Shown here piece by piece: positions 35,118 to 44,189 of a DNA stretch of 64,000 nucleotides (position 1 is its first letter; every line of letters starts with the position of its first letter). The DNA is taken from assembly GCA_900539465.1 (NCBI GenBank), contig UQCF01000001.1, positions 248,001-312,000 of the forward strand. The letters run 5' to 3'. The DNA comes from an uncultured Ruminococcus sp. (lineage in GTDB: Bacteria; Bacillota; Clostridia; Oscillospirales; Acutalibacteraceae). The translations under genes and the position numbers were made by a program. Below the pieces are notes generated by a model. That model ran no database searches. It saw only the letters and a list, made by a program, of their open reading frames with translations, and was not told where the DNA came from.

Positions 35118-35729
35118 TTATTCTTTTTCGCTCTCTTCATTTGCCGAATTTTCTGCATTTTCGGCAGTTAAATCAAGCGAGAGCTGATCGGGAAGCTCCT
35201 GCTTTTTAGGCATATCCTCATGCTCGGGAAGATCCGGCAATTCATCAAGAGAGCTTACGCTGAAGCACTTTAAGAACTCCGGTGTTGTGCCGTAAAGAAG
35301 CGGTCTGCCGGGTAAATCAAGCCGTCCTTTTTCTTCAATAAGTCCCTTTTGGCAAAGGGTTGCCATAACGCCGGAGCAATCCACTCCCCTGACCTGCTCA
35401 ACAAAAGATTTTGTAACGGGCTGGTTATACGCAACAACCGCCAGCACCTCAAATGCCGCATTTGAGAGAGGAGTATTTTTCTTGATTTCCAGCACGGCGC
35501 GAACCTTGTCGGCATATTCGCTCCTTGTGCAAAGCTGAAATTCATCATCCATTCTCACAAGGCAAACGCCGCTGCCGCGCTCGTCAAGGCTGTCGCCGAG
35601 GTTTGTGAGCAGATTTTCGGCATATTCCGGCTCAATCTCGAGCGCTTCGGCGATACGCTGATATTCTATCGGCTCACCGGAGGCAAAAAGTATCGCCTCA
35701 ACCGCCGCCTGCATTTCGTCAACTTTCAA
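35118..35729 (-). CDS. scpB: Segregation and condensation protein ScpB
   Basis: 203 residues. The start is a TTG at 35729, 6 bases after GGGGAGG, giving MKVDEMQAAVEAILFASG; the longer frame to 35828 is read through scpA. Two winged-helix domains are evident (AEALEIEPEYAENLL and PLSNAAFEVLAVVAYNQPVTK). It is the kite subunit of the Smc-ScpAB condensin. It overlaps scpA by 11 bases. Confidence 0.95.
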   Translation of the reverse strand: MKVDEMQAAVEAILFASGEPIEYQRIAEALEIEPEYAENLLTNLGDSLDERGSGVCLVRMDDEFQLCTRSEYADKVRAVLEIKKNTPLSNAAFEVLAVVAYNQPVTKSFVEQVRGVDCSGVMATLCQKGLIEEKGRLDLPGRPLLYGTTPEFLKCFSVSSLDELPDLPEHEDMPKKQELPDQLSLDLTAENAENSANEESEKE

Positions 35730-36462
35730 AATAATCCTCCCCAATTTCATAATCCGGGTCGTCCGAAAGCATCTCGACCTCGGCATCGCTGCCGCTGCCG
35801 GACACCGCGACTTTTTTATCCTTGGCAAGAGAAAGCAGCGCGAGGAACGTTGCTACCATTTCGGAGCGAGACTCGGCGGACTCAAAAAATTCCGAAAACT
35901 TCTGCTTTTTCTTTTTAAACAGCTTATTCATTATGTAGCGAACTCTTGCGGCAATCGGCACAATTTTGTGCGCCACTATACCCGAGAACGCCTCAATCGG
36001 CGGCGGAAGATTGCGTTTGCCCCTGCCGACAGCCGAAAGATATGCTCTGAAAAGCTCTATCGGCTCATGAAGTCTTTTATATTTCATATCGGGCGGTATT
36101 TTTTGCGCCGCGCGCGATATATGGTCAAGGTCAACCTGTTCGCTTAATTTGCCAGCCATTATCTGACAGTCGCGGTACTCCGAAAGCTCGCCCTGGAGTT
36201 CTTCTTTAAGTGCCTGCGCCTCCTCCTCATGCACGGGAAGGAGCGAAACCGTCTTAATATATACGAGCCTTGCCGCCATCTCAACAAATTCGCTTGCAAC
36301 GTCCATATCCGCAAGTTGCATCTGCCGCACATAGTCGAGATACTGCTCGACAAGCTGCCAAATAGGTATATCGTTTATATCTATTTTATGCTTGCTTATC
36401 AGGTGCAGGAGCAAATCCATAGGCCCCTCAAACACCTCTAACTTGTATGATAAAGCTTCCAT
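35719..36462 (-). CDS. scpA: Segregation and condensation protein ScpA
   Basis: 247 residues. The kleisin subunit of the Smc complex. The N-terminus YKLEVFEGPMDLLLHLI and IDINDIPIWQLVEQYLDYV is the family signature; the C-terminal winged helix ends at FLALLSLAKDKKV. Partner scpB follows directly. Confidence 0.96.
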   Translation of the reverse strand: MEALSYKLEVFEGPMDLLLHLISKHKIDINDIPIWQLVEQYLDYVRQMQLADMDVASEFVEMAARLVYIKTVSLLPVHEEEAQALKEELQGELSEYRDCQIMAGKLSEQVDLDHISRAAQKIPPDMKYKRLHEPIELFRAYLSAVGRGKRNLPPPIEAFSGIVAHKIVPIAARVRYIMNKLFKKKKQKFSEFFESAESRSEMVATFLALLSLAKDKKVAVSGSGSDAEVEMLSDDPDYEIGEDYFES

Positions 36463-36474
36463 AAAAAACTCCGT

Positions 36475-37140
36475 TTATATTATAAGGTCTGCAAAAGTAA
36501 CAAATGCTTTGAACAAGAAGTTCGACATTGCCGATATGGGCTTTGAAAACGCGCCCGTGAGCAGAAGCACCATAATCGCAATCATTATATATCTTTCATA
36601 CTTCATTATTTTAAAGTATGTTTCGGTGGGCAATATCGCGGTGAGAATACGCGAGCCGTCAAGCGGCGGTATGGGAATGAGGTTAAACACCGCAAGATTT
36701 ATATTTATGATTGCACAGTAAAGGAAAAACACAGAGAAAGCCGTGGCGATAATTCCGCCCGAGGAATATCTATATATCGCGACATAACAGAATGCGCTCA
36801 AAAGCGCAACCAAAAGGTTTGACACGGGGCCTGCGAACGCAATAAGCGCCATTGCAAGCTTTTTATTTTTAAGTTTTGTTTTATAAGGATTTACCGGCAC
36901 GGGCTTTGCATAGCCGAAGCCGACGAGAAGAATCATCAGTGCGCCGAGCCAATCGACATGAGCGAGCGGTGAAAGCGTAAGTCTGCCGCTCACTCTTGCG
37001 GTGTCGTCACCCATTTTATCCGCTACCCAAGCATGGGCGAACTCATGTATGGGCAAAATACAAAACACCACAAAAGCACTGACGCACAGTCCGACAATTA
37101 TATCGACCGCGTTGCCGCCGCGTATAAGGTCTAAAAGCAT
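36475..37140 (-). CDS. Site-2-protease family (M50) membrane metallopeptidase
   Basis: 221 residues with about five or six membrane helices. HEFAHAW (zinc HEXXH) lies in an early helix and LIPIPPLDGSRIL carries the second ligand Asp. This is the short, PDZ-less M50 class (YwhC-like). Substrate unknown; it sits between prmC and scpA, a common firmicute arrangement. Confidence 0.9.
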   Translation of the reverse strand: MLLDLIRGGNAVDIIVGLCVSAFVVFCILPIHEFAHAWVADKMGDDTARVSGRLTLSPLAHVDWLGALMILLVGFGYAKPVPVNPYKTKLKNKKLAMALIAFAGPVSNLLVALLSAFCYVAIYRYSSGGIIATAFSVFFLYCAIININLAVFNLIPIPPLDGSRILTAILPTETYFKIMKYERYIMIAIMVLLLTGAFSKPISAMSNFLFKAFVTFADLII

Positions 37141-37144
37141 AAAA

Positions 37145-37993
37145 TCATCCTATTCGTTTAACTGCGGTCACCACTCTGGGTATTCCGCTTAAATCGTTTA
37201 TTGTATCAACACTGCCGCCCGCAAGATAAAAGAGCTGTGAAACGTCCTCTGCCTGCGATTCGCCGCATTCTACGGCAATAAAACCGTCTGCCTTGAGCCT
37301 CGGCAGCCAAACCGCTGCAAGAATTTTATAAAAATCCAAGCCGTCCGCACCGCCGTCAAGCGCGGTTTTGGGCTCTTTTTGCACTTCTTTTTGCAAAAAC
37401 GGTATCTCTTCTGATTTTATATAAGGCGGATTTGACAAAATGCAGTCTGCCTCAACTCCGCCGAGAAGCGATTTATCGGCAATGTCACCGCATATAAGCT
37501 CAACATTCTTTACCTTGTTGAGTTTTATATTCTTTTTAAGATACTCGCAGGCTTCTTTTGATTTTTCAACCGCATATACCTTGGCTTTTGGGAACTGCTT
37601 TGCAACGCTTATCGCAATGCATCCGCTGCCCGAGCAAAGGTCAAAAACAACGGGTTCTTTCACATTTGAAAGCCGCACCTTAGCAGTTTCGGGTAAAAGC
37701 TCGGTTTCGGGGCGGGGTATCAAAACGCCCTCGCCGACCTCAAACGGCAAACCCATAAACTCCCACCTGCCGAGAATATACTGAAGCGGCTCGCCTGCTA
37801 TGCGGCGGCGTATGAGCGAAAGAAACGCAATTTCGTCTTTCTTTTTAACCTCTTTGTCTTTTTTGAGAGCAAACTGCGTTGAGTTTATTTTAAGAGCGTG
37901 CTCCATAAGCCAGCGCGCGTCAAAAAATGCATTTTCAATAAAAGCATAATCGAGCATTTCCGCTCCCTGCCTGTATAACTCATTGACCGTCAT
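37145..37993 (-). CDS. prmC: Peptide-chain-release-factor N5-glutamine methyltransferase PrmC
   Basis: 282 residues from an ATG 9 bases after GAGG, within the end of yqhQ. It methylates the GGQ glutamine of RF1/RF2. The helical N-terminal domain is followed by a SAM domain with FDLCSGSGCIAISVAK and the catalytic NPPY. prmC and yqhQ are often adjacent; rpmE and prfA are not next to it here. Confidence 0.94.
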   Translation of the reverse strand: MTVNELYRQGAEMLDYAFIENAFFDARWLMEHALKINSTQFALKKDKEVKKKDEIAFLSLIRRRIAGEPLQYILGRWEFMGLPFEVGEGVLIPRPETELLPETAKVRLSNVKEPVVFDLCSGSGCIAISVAKQFPKAKVYAVEKSKEACEYLKKNIKLNKVKNVELICGDIADKSLLGGVEADCILSNPPYIKSEEIPFLQKEVQKEPKTALDGGADGLDFYKILAAVWLPRLKADGFIAVECGESQAEDVSQLFYLAGGSVDTINDLSGIPRVVTAVKRIG

Positions 37994-38996
37994 TGTTATC
38001 ATCCTCTGTAAGTTCTACGGGGTAAATGACTTCTTCCTGACCATCGTTTAAACCGAGGCACTCTTTTGTTGCGGCAATCGCAACCTCTATAATATCGTCT
38101 GTCGGCTCTTTGGTTGTTATGCGCTGCATCCAAAGACCCGGTGCCGAACTGATTTTGACAAAGAGATTATCATGGCCGCCCGCATATTTGAGAACCTCGT
38201 AGCTTATGCCCAAAAGCACGGGTAAGAGCAGGATTTTAACACACATCCATATAGCTCTCGAAGCACGAAGCTCCGGGAAAAGCACCGCAATAAGTGATGT
38301 GACAAGTATGCTTATGAGAATAACGAGAAAAATGAAGCTCGTGCCGCATCTCGGATGAAATCTTGTCTGCGCTCTGACGTTATCCACCGTAAGAGGCAGA
38401 CCCTTTTCATAGCAAAAGATTGATTTATGCTCTGCGCCGTGGTACATAAATACCCGTCTTATATCTTTCATATAGCTGACTGCAAGCATATAAAGCACAA
38501 ACAAAATGCCTCTTACAACACCCTCTATAAAGGGTTTATATTTTGTTATGTCGGTTTTTAAAAGAGTCTCTAATCCGTCTGCCAAAAGGCTCGGCAGCCA
38601 AACAAAAAGTAAAAACGCGAGCGCAAAGCCGAGCACTGCCGAGATAACGCCTATAACCGTCATCATTTTAGGACCGAAATGATCTGTCAGCCATTTATCG
38701 AGCTTTGACATATCCTCTTCGCCGCCGTCCTCAATATCCATTGATGTTTTCTCGGCGGATTCCATCATACATTTATATGTGAAAATCATTTGGTCCACAA
38801 AATTTATCGGACCTCTGATAAAAGGTATTCTTGCAATTTTATGTTTATCTTTTAGCATAGTCTGCTTTTTGAGCTGGGTCTCGATAGAGCCGTCAGGCAT
38901 TCTCAAAGACATACCGACGCCTTTGGGGCCTATCATCATAATGCCCTCCATAAGTGCGGAGCCGCCTATGCTGTATTTTTTATTTTCTTCAGACAT
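37980..38996 (-). CDS. yqhQ: DUF1385 (YqhQ-like) membrane protein
   Basis: 338 residues. GGSALMEGIMMIGPK at the start, IPFIRGPINFVDQM, the conserved MYHGAEHKSIFCYE and RFHPRCGTSFIF are hallmarks of the family; four or five membrane helices. Function unknown. The start overlaps the histidine-kinase stop (TAATG) by one base and the stop overlaps prmC. Confidence 0.92.
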   Translation of the reverse strand: MSEENKKYSIGGSALMEGIMMIGPKGVGMSLRMPDGSIETQLKKQTMLKDKHKIARIPFIRGPINFVDQMIFTYKCMMESAEKTSMDIEDGGEEDMSKLDKWLTDHFGPKMMTVIGVISAVLGFALAFLLFVWLPSLLADGLETLLKTDITKYKPFIEGVVRGILFVLYMLAVSYMKDIRRVFMYHGAEHKSIFCYEKGLPLTVDNVRAQTRFHPRCGTSFIFLVILISILVTSLIAVLFPELRASRAIWMCVKILLLPVLLGISYEVLKYAGGHDNLFVKISSAPGLWMQRITTKEPTDDIIEVAIAATKECLGLNDGQEEVIYPVELTEDDNNDGQ

Positions 38997-40507
38997 TATT
39001 CATCCTCCTGTAAATTTTTTTCGTTTTCTGCCGCTATGGCTGCTTCTATATCCCACTCCTCGCCGAGTTCGACATGATCTATATCAAACCCGAGAGTGAC
39101 GGTTGTACCCTCGCCGAGCACACTGTCAATATCCAGCGTACCTTTATGGAGCTTAACTATTTCATCTGCAACGGCAAGCCCTATGCCGGAGCCGTGAACA
39201 GTCATGTTGGTTTTATAGAATTTTTCTTTGACATGAGGCAAATCCTCTGCCGAAATTCCGCAGCCGGTGTCGCTTATGGTGATTTTTATTTTATCATCCG
39301 CAACATCTGCCGTTACGTTAATCTTGCCGCCCTGCTTTGTGTATTTGAGGGCATTGTCAAGTATATTTACAAACACCTGCTTGATTCTGTCCGCGTCACC
39401 GTCCATAGGAGCGGGAAGGTCGGGTGCGTTATAAACAAGATCCACGCCCTCTCTTGTTGCTCTGTCTTTAAAAGCAAACACAGTCTCGTCAAGCTCGGCA
39501 AGAATATCCATTTTTTCAATTCTCAAAGAGAGCGCACCGTTTTGTATTCTTGAAAAGTCGAGCAATTCCTCAACTATTCCCGAAAGACGGGTTGCCTCGT
39601 CTATTATGACGTTCATACCTCTTTGAGTAAGTGCGGGGTCGGTGTCGCTGACCTGAAGAATTGTTTCGCCCCAGCCTTTAATGGCGGTGAGCGGAGTTCT
39701 CAGCTCATGCGATACAGTTGAAATAAAGTCGTTTTTTAATCTGTCTGCCGTGCTGATTTCGGCAGCCATGTTGTTAATTGAGTCGCAAAGCTCGCCTATC
39801 TCATCTTTGTAAAGATAGTGGTCAATCCGTGCGTCCATATTGCCGCCGGCTATGAGCTTTGTTGTCTCGTTAATCTCTTTTATAGGCTTTACGATAGAGC
39901 TTACAAATATAAAGCCCGAAATTAAAACAATCAGCGCAATTATAAGAAAGACAAAGCCTATCATGCAGTAAACCGTTATAAGCTGAGAATCCACGGCGTC
40001 TAACGAGGTAATATATCTGACCGCACCGCGCACAGCCGAATTATCGTCTTTAATGAGAGTGGTAACGGCCATTATTTTTTCGCCTGATTCTATCTTACCC
40101 TCCCAACTTGTAAAAAGGCTTTCGTCTTTTGAATCAAGTGCCTCGTAATAATCCGGCATTTCGGGGTAGCTTATGCCGAAGCCGCTTGATGAAACAATGA
40201 CCTTGCCGGATTTGTCTATAACCCAGACCTCGGCAGAGGATTTCTCCGAAAATTCGGATACAAAATCTACCGCGCCTGCTGCAAATTCGGCGTCTGTTGT
40301 GTAAGAGTTAAAATAATTTGTAACTATACCGCTCGAGTAACTTCTGAGTTTATTATAGACGGTGTCGTAATAATAATTTCTGACAAAAAATCCGCAGACA
40401 AAACATATTACAAGAAGAATTGCGACCGTGAGTACAGCCGATCTGAACAGCCAGCGCTTTGTAAGCGCTCCGAAGCCTTCTATTCTTTTGATATGCAGCT
40501 TAGCCAA
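38996..40507 (-). CDS. Membrane sensor histidine kinase
   Basis: 503 residues: TM1 (about 20-42), an extracytoplasmic sensor domain (about 45-165) with features of a Cache/PAS-like fold (VWVIDKSGKVIVSSSG), TM2 (about 170-195), HAMP (about 197-250), HisKA with FISTVSHELRTPLTAIKGW (phospho-His) and HATPase with N-box, DTGCGIS and GSGIGLAV motifs. The class resembles WalK/ResE kinases. It is in an operon with its regulator (36 bases upstream) and an FG-GAP lipoprotein. Confidence 0.94.
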   Translation of the reverse strand: MAKLHIKRIEGFGALTKRWLFRSAVLTVAILLVICFVCGFFVRNYYYDTVYNKLRSYSSGIVTNYFNSYTTDAEFAAGAVDFVSEFSEKSSAEVWVIDKSGKVIVSSSGFGISYPEMPDYYEALDSKDESLFTSWEGKIESGEKIMAVTTLIKDDNSAVRGAVRYITSLDAVDSQLITVYCMIGFVFLIIALIVLISGFIFVSSIVKPIKEINETTKLIAGGNMDARIDHYLYKDEIGELCDSINNMAAEISTADRLKNDFISTVSHELRTPLTAIKGWGETILQVSDTDPALTQRGMNVIIDEATRLSGIVEELLDFSRIQNGALSLRIEKMDILAELDETVFAFKDRATREGVDLVYNAPDLPAPMDGDADRIKQVFVNILDNALKYTKQGGKINVTADVADDKIKITISDTGCGISAEDLPHVKEKFYKTNMTVHGSGIGLAVADEIVKLHKGTLDIDSVLGEGTTVTLGFDIDHVELGEEWDIEAAIAAENEKNLQEDE

Positions 40508-40543
40508 CGGTCACACCGCCTTTCGTAATAAATTAAAAGTTTT

Positions 40544-41245
40544 TTATGACACCCATTTGTATCCGAGACCCCATATTGTAAGCAAGTGCTTGGGGTTTGA
40601 GGGTTCGTCCTCTATTTTTTTTCTTATTCGTCTTATATTTACGTCAACTATTTTTTCTTCGCCTGCGTGACTGTCGCCCCAGACCTTATTAAGTATTGCC
40701 GTTCTGCCTAATGCCGAACCTTGGTTTTGAAAGAAATATTCCATAATCTGAAACTCAACCTGCGTGAGGTCTATCGGAATATTGTTTTTGGTAAACACCC
40801 TGTTTTTTGCATTGAGTGAAAATTCACCCGAAACGATTTCATCATCGCTGTTCTCTTTGGGAGAGTTAATCATCGCAACGCGCCTGTAAATCGCGTCTAC
40901 CCTTGCCATAAGCTCCGACGGTGAAAACGGTTTTGTAACGTAATCGTCCGCACCGTTTAAAAGACCCGAGACCTTATCCATCTCCTGCGTTTTGGCGGTG
41001 AGCATGACAATACCGAGCGTGTTGTCTTTTTTTCTGAGCTGTTTGCAAACCTCAAAACCGTCCATATTCGGCATCATAATATCAAGAAGTGCAACCGCTA
41101 TATCTCCCGAACAGGCGTCGTATTGCTCAAGAGCCTGCAAGCCGTCGCAAGCCTCAACGGTTTCATATCCGGCACGCTTGAGGTTGATAACTATAAACTC
41201 TCTTATCGCCTGCTCGTCTTCTGCAACAAGTACTCTTTTTGTCAT
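40544..41245 (-). CDS. OmpR-family response regulator
   Basis: 233 residues. Receiver domain with AEDEQ (acidic pocket), LLDIMMPNMDG (phospho-Asp) and TKPFSPSEL (Lys), then a winged-helix DNA-binding domain (about 130-233) ending in HLLTIWGLGYKWV. Partner of the kinase at 38996-40507; its start overlaps the lipoprotein stop by 4 bases. Confidence 0.95.
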   Translation of the reverse strand: MTKRVLVAEDEQAIREFIVINLKRAGYETVEACDGLQALEQYDACSGDIAVALLDIMMPNMDGFEVCKQLRKKDNTLGIVMLTAKTQEMDKVSGLLNGADDYVTKPFSPSELMARVDAIYRRVAMINSPKENSDDEIVSGEFSLNAKNRVFTKNNIPIDLTQVEFQIMEYFFQNQGSALGRTAILNKVWGDSHAGEEKIVDVNIRRIRKKIEDEPSNPKHLLTIWGLGYKWVS

Positions 41246-42609
41246 TTTATGTTTTCCCCCTGTCTGTCGGTTATGACCGAAAATCCTTTTTTGATGCTGT
41301 CGTCGGTAATACCGAATTTTTTGCCCTGTGCCGTAATGATATATTCATAAGACTTGCCGTTATACTCTGTAAGGTTGCTGTATCCTTCTATTCCGCCCGC
41401 TCCCACTGTGTGCGAAACAACAGAGAAAAGCATTTCGCCCATGTGTTCTTTTGCGGAGGCATTCCAACGATAAAAATACCACTGCGAATCAAGGCTGCTG
41501 ACGGTTATTCTGCCTACCCAGCTGCTCGGTATTTCGAGGCTGTAGCCCTCCGAATAGTTATAGAGGTTATATCTTTTTGCCTTTAGCTTTGAATTTTCAA
41601 AATCGCACCAGCGAATGTAGCAAAGCTCGTCCTCCTGCACTTCTCCCGAGACAACATTTGAAGACCCCGGAATTTTGACGCCTACGGGAATTTCGAGGTG
41701 CCCGTCCGCGTCTATATCGGTAACATATGTGCGGCTGTTGCGCCAAGTTGCGGAATTTATTTGCTTTTGTGTGTCAAACAAGGGAGCGGAAAGATTCGAC
41801 GATGCCGAATCCCACACAATAAGCTCTGTTATCATGTCGTGCTCGCCTTTTGCCGCGTCAACGAGCACAGTCACTTTGCCGTCGGCTTTATCGGTGTATA
41901 TTTTGCTGTAGCCCGAAACATTGCCGTCCAGCGCGGTTTTGCCCACGGACTCGACCTTTTTGCCGTCCTTTGAAATTTTTGCCGCTTGCGCCGAAGCGGA
42001 TTGAACATTATTTGTATTTTCAAGATTTACAAAGAACAGCTCTTTATGAGAATCGGAGTCTATATCTATCATGTCAAAAAGGCTGTATTGGAACGAGCCC
42101 ATCTCATAAAAATAATTTGAAGAGTCAAGCGTTGACGGCTCATAGACCGAGAGCTGTTTGCTCAAATTTAACAAATTCCACCCGACAACAACCTCTTTAA
42201 GTCCGTCGCCGTTCATATCGTCAAGCACAACGGTATCCACAGAATTGCCGAGACCTTTTACGCTCTTTATATAATCCCATTTGTCGTTGTCTTTGTCTTT
42301 ATTAAAAATACCTATATTAACGGTGCTTTTTTTGCCTTTTTCAGAGTAAAAAACCATTGCGTCTTCGTTGCCGTCCGAATCAAAATCGTCAATTATAAAC
42401 GCGGATTTATGCTCGCCGTTCATAGGCGTTTCAAGTTCGACATTCTCGCCGGCAACAGCCTCAAAAGAATCCTGAAGATTTTGATACCCTCCGGCAATTT
42501 TGGGCGGGCTCATGAGTTCGTCCGGCGTCTTCATTTGCAGGGAGCAGCCGCTGAAAACAAACATAGCTGTGACAGCCAATAGCATGAGTGCTGTTAAGCG
42601 AATTTTCAA
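41242..42609 (-). CDS. FG-GAP/VCBS-like surface lipoprotein in a two-component operon
   Basis: 455 residues. Lipoprotein signal: basic start, hydrophobic core and FSGC, the Cys being the lipidated residue. The mature protein has several beta-propeller-type repeats with Asp-rich calcium loops (DDFDSDGNEDAMVF, DDMNGDGLKEVVV, DIDSDSHKELFF, DIDADGHLEIPV), so it probably folds as an FG-GAP beta propeller on the outer face of the membrane. It overlaps the response-regulator start by 4 bases, which suggests it works with the sensor kinase, perhaps as an accessory sensor. Partner and ligand are not known. Confidence 0.88.
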   Translation of the reverse strand: MKIRLTALMLLAVTAMFVFSGCSLQMKTPDELMSPPKIAGGYQNLQDSFEAVAGENVELETPMNGEHKSAFIIDDFDSDGNEDAMVFYSEKGKKSTVNIGIFNKDKDNDKWDYIKSVKGLGNSVDTVVLDDMNGDGLKEVVVGWNLLNLSKQLSVYEPSTLDSSNYFYEMGSFQYSLFDMIDIDSDSHKELFFVNLENTNNVQSASAQAAKISKDGKKVESVGKTALDGNVSGYSKIYTDKADGKVTVLVDAAKGEHDMITELIVWDSASSNLSAPLFDTQKQINSATWRNSRTYVTDIDADGHLEIPVGVKIPGSSNVVSGEVQEDELCYIRWCDFENSKLKAKRYNLYNYSEGYSLEIPSSWVGRITVSSLDSQWYFYRWNASAKEHMGEMLFSVVSHTVGAGGIEGYSNLTEYNGKSYEYIITAQGKKFGITDDSIKKGFSVITDRQGENIK

Positions 42610-42824
42610 AGCAATTCCTCCCTATAATATAATTCATATTATTATAGCACATCGGGCACATATTTTACAATAAAAAACAACATTAAATTTTTATGAATTT
42701 TAAGTTAAGAAAGCCCGAAAATTATACAAAAAGCCGCAAAAATATTTTTTTGCGAAATTTAAGCAAACATCGGCGCCGGAAGCGGCATATTATATAGCAA
42801 AACGAAATTGAAAGGAGAAAATTT

Positions 42825-43652
42825 ATGGCAAACGGACTTGTGCCCGACGATACGTTTTATTTAAACTCCGTAAGAGTGAACGAATATCTGCTTAAAGATC
42901 ATAACATAAACGATATTCCCCTGCCGAACGAGGACTTAACAGAGATTATAGGCATAACGATACACAACACGGACGACTTGCCGGAAGTCGAGGACAGTGC
43001 CGAACAATACACGGCGGCAACGATAGACGGTGATATGAAAGATGTTCGCGTGCACTACTATGTTGACGACCTCGGCGCATGGCAAAATCTGCCGCTTAAC
43101 TCAACAGGCTGGCACGCGGCGGACGGCGACGGTGACGGCAACACAAAAACCATAGCTATCGAAACAATCATGAGCAGTGAAGACGACCCTAATTCTCTCA
43201 AAGCAAGAGACAATGCGGCAAGGCTTGCGGCATATCTGCTTTATGAAAACGGGCTTGACGAGAATGACTTATATACGCACAGCTATTGGCTGAATGTCAG
43301 AGACGGAATTGAGGGCGACAGAGATTATCTGAACACGCTGCCGAATCCGTACAAAACCTGCCCGATATATATAATCCCTAACTGGTATGAATTTAAAGAA
43401 CAGGTTGCAGGCTATATTGACGAGCTGAAAAGCGGCGAAGCCACCGCGCGGTTTGACCCGTACCCCGTCGAAGTATCGGTCGGCACACTAAATGTTCGCG
43501 GCGGTCCGGGAACGGATTTTCCCGTTACGGCGCGCATAAATTACGGTGAAAAATACATGATAACCGACCGAAAGAGCAGCGGCGGCATAAGCTGGGGCAA
43601 GCTCGATTCCGGCGCCGGGTGGGTAGATTTGCAGTACACCCAAAAAGTATAA
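42825..43652 (+). CDS. N-acetylmuramoyl-L-alanine amidase with C-terminal SH3 domain
   Basis: 275 residues: an Amidase_2 (PGRP-like) domain (about 30-195) with ITIHNTD (zinc His), STGWHAADGDG (His) and a late KTCPIY (Cys/metal loop), and a C-terminal bacterial SH3 domain (about 212-275: LNVRGGPGTDFPV, WGKLDSGAGWV). There is no signal peptide, as in phage endolysins and sporulation-lysis amidases such as CwlA-type enzymes. AAAGGAG precedes the ATG. It stands alone on the plus strand between convergent genes; 42610-42824 holds only its upstream region. Confidence 0.9.
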   Translation: MANGLVPDDTFYLNSVRVNEYLLKDHNINDIPLPNEDLTEIIGITIHNTDDLPEVEDSAEQYTAATIDGDMKDVRVHYYVDDLGAWQNLPLNSTGWHAADGDGDGNTKTIAIETIMSSEDDPNSLKARDNAARLAAYLLYENGLDENDLYTHSYWLNVRDGIEGDRDYLNTLPNPYKTCPIYIIPNWYEFKEQVAGYIDELKSGEATARFDPYPVEVSVGTLNVRGGPGTDFPVTARINYGEKYMITDRKSSGGISWGKLDSGAGWVDLQYTQKV

Positions 43653-43689
43653 AAGAAACTCGCGAATATCTGTTTGCGGTAAACAACAA

Positions 43690-43740
43690 TAAACCGGCGC
43701 CGTGACAATCCCTCCGGAATTTGTCGCAGTGCCGGTTTAG
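43690..43740. terminator. Terminator after the amidase gene, possibly bidirectional
   Basis: AAACCGGC...GACAA / TTGTC...GCCGGTTT inverted repeat with small internal mismatches, flanked by A and T runs, placed between convergent genes. Confidence 0.75.
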
Positions 43741-43753
43741 ATTTTAATAAAAT

Positions 43754-43987
43754 TTAGCTGTCAAACACTTTGCTTAAATCAATATCGGAATCTATATATA
43801 CTGCATCAACTTCGTAATCGTTATAAACCTTTATGTTTTTACTTCCGTCTGTATATATTTGAACAATTGAACCGTCAACATCAATAATCGGCGGTTTCTT
43901 TCTAAAATTCAAGCTGTTTTCAATCTTTTTGCACACATTGTCAAATTCTGCATTTGACGCTTCTTTAAACACATTATAACTAAACAT
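43754..43987 (-). CDS. Small hypothetical protein (77 aa)
   Basis: Acidic, soluble, with alternating beta-prone segments (IDVDGSIVQIYTDG, NIKVYNDYEVDAVYIDSD). The ATG follows GGTGG by about 6 bases. AT-rich compared with the flanking genes. I do not recognise the family; the size and shape would fit an immunity-type or accessory protein, but nothing in the sequence proves it. 43988-44079 holds nothing I recognise. Confidence 0.6.
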   Translation of the reverse strand: MFSYNVFKEASNAEFDNVCKKIENSLNFRKKPPIIDVDGSIVQIYTDGSKNIKVYNDYEVDAVYIDSDIDLSKVFDS

Positions 43988-44079
43988 ATAGCCACCGTCC
44001 GATTTTAAATTCTTGTTTATGCTTTTATTTGTCTTTCTAGACTACTACAATAACGAAAGAATTTCCTTAAAACTAAAAG

Positions 44080-44110
44080 GAATGAGTCCGGTACAATACC
44101 GAACTCATTC
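44080..44110 (-). terminator. Terminator downstream of rpoD
   Basis: GAATGAGTtCGGTA / TACCGgACTCATTC stem with a 3-base loop and a T-rich tract on the minus strand, about 80 bases after the rpoD stop. Confidence 0.8.
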
Positions 44111-44189
44111 ACTTGCAATTTAATATTTAATTTTGTCTAAACTTTGGGGTTTGCTTCATCCGCAGCGTCTGTTTTAATATTGATATATT

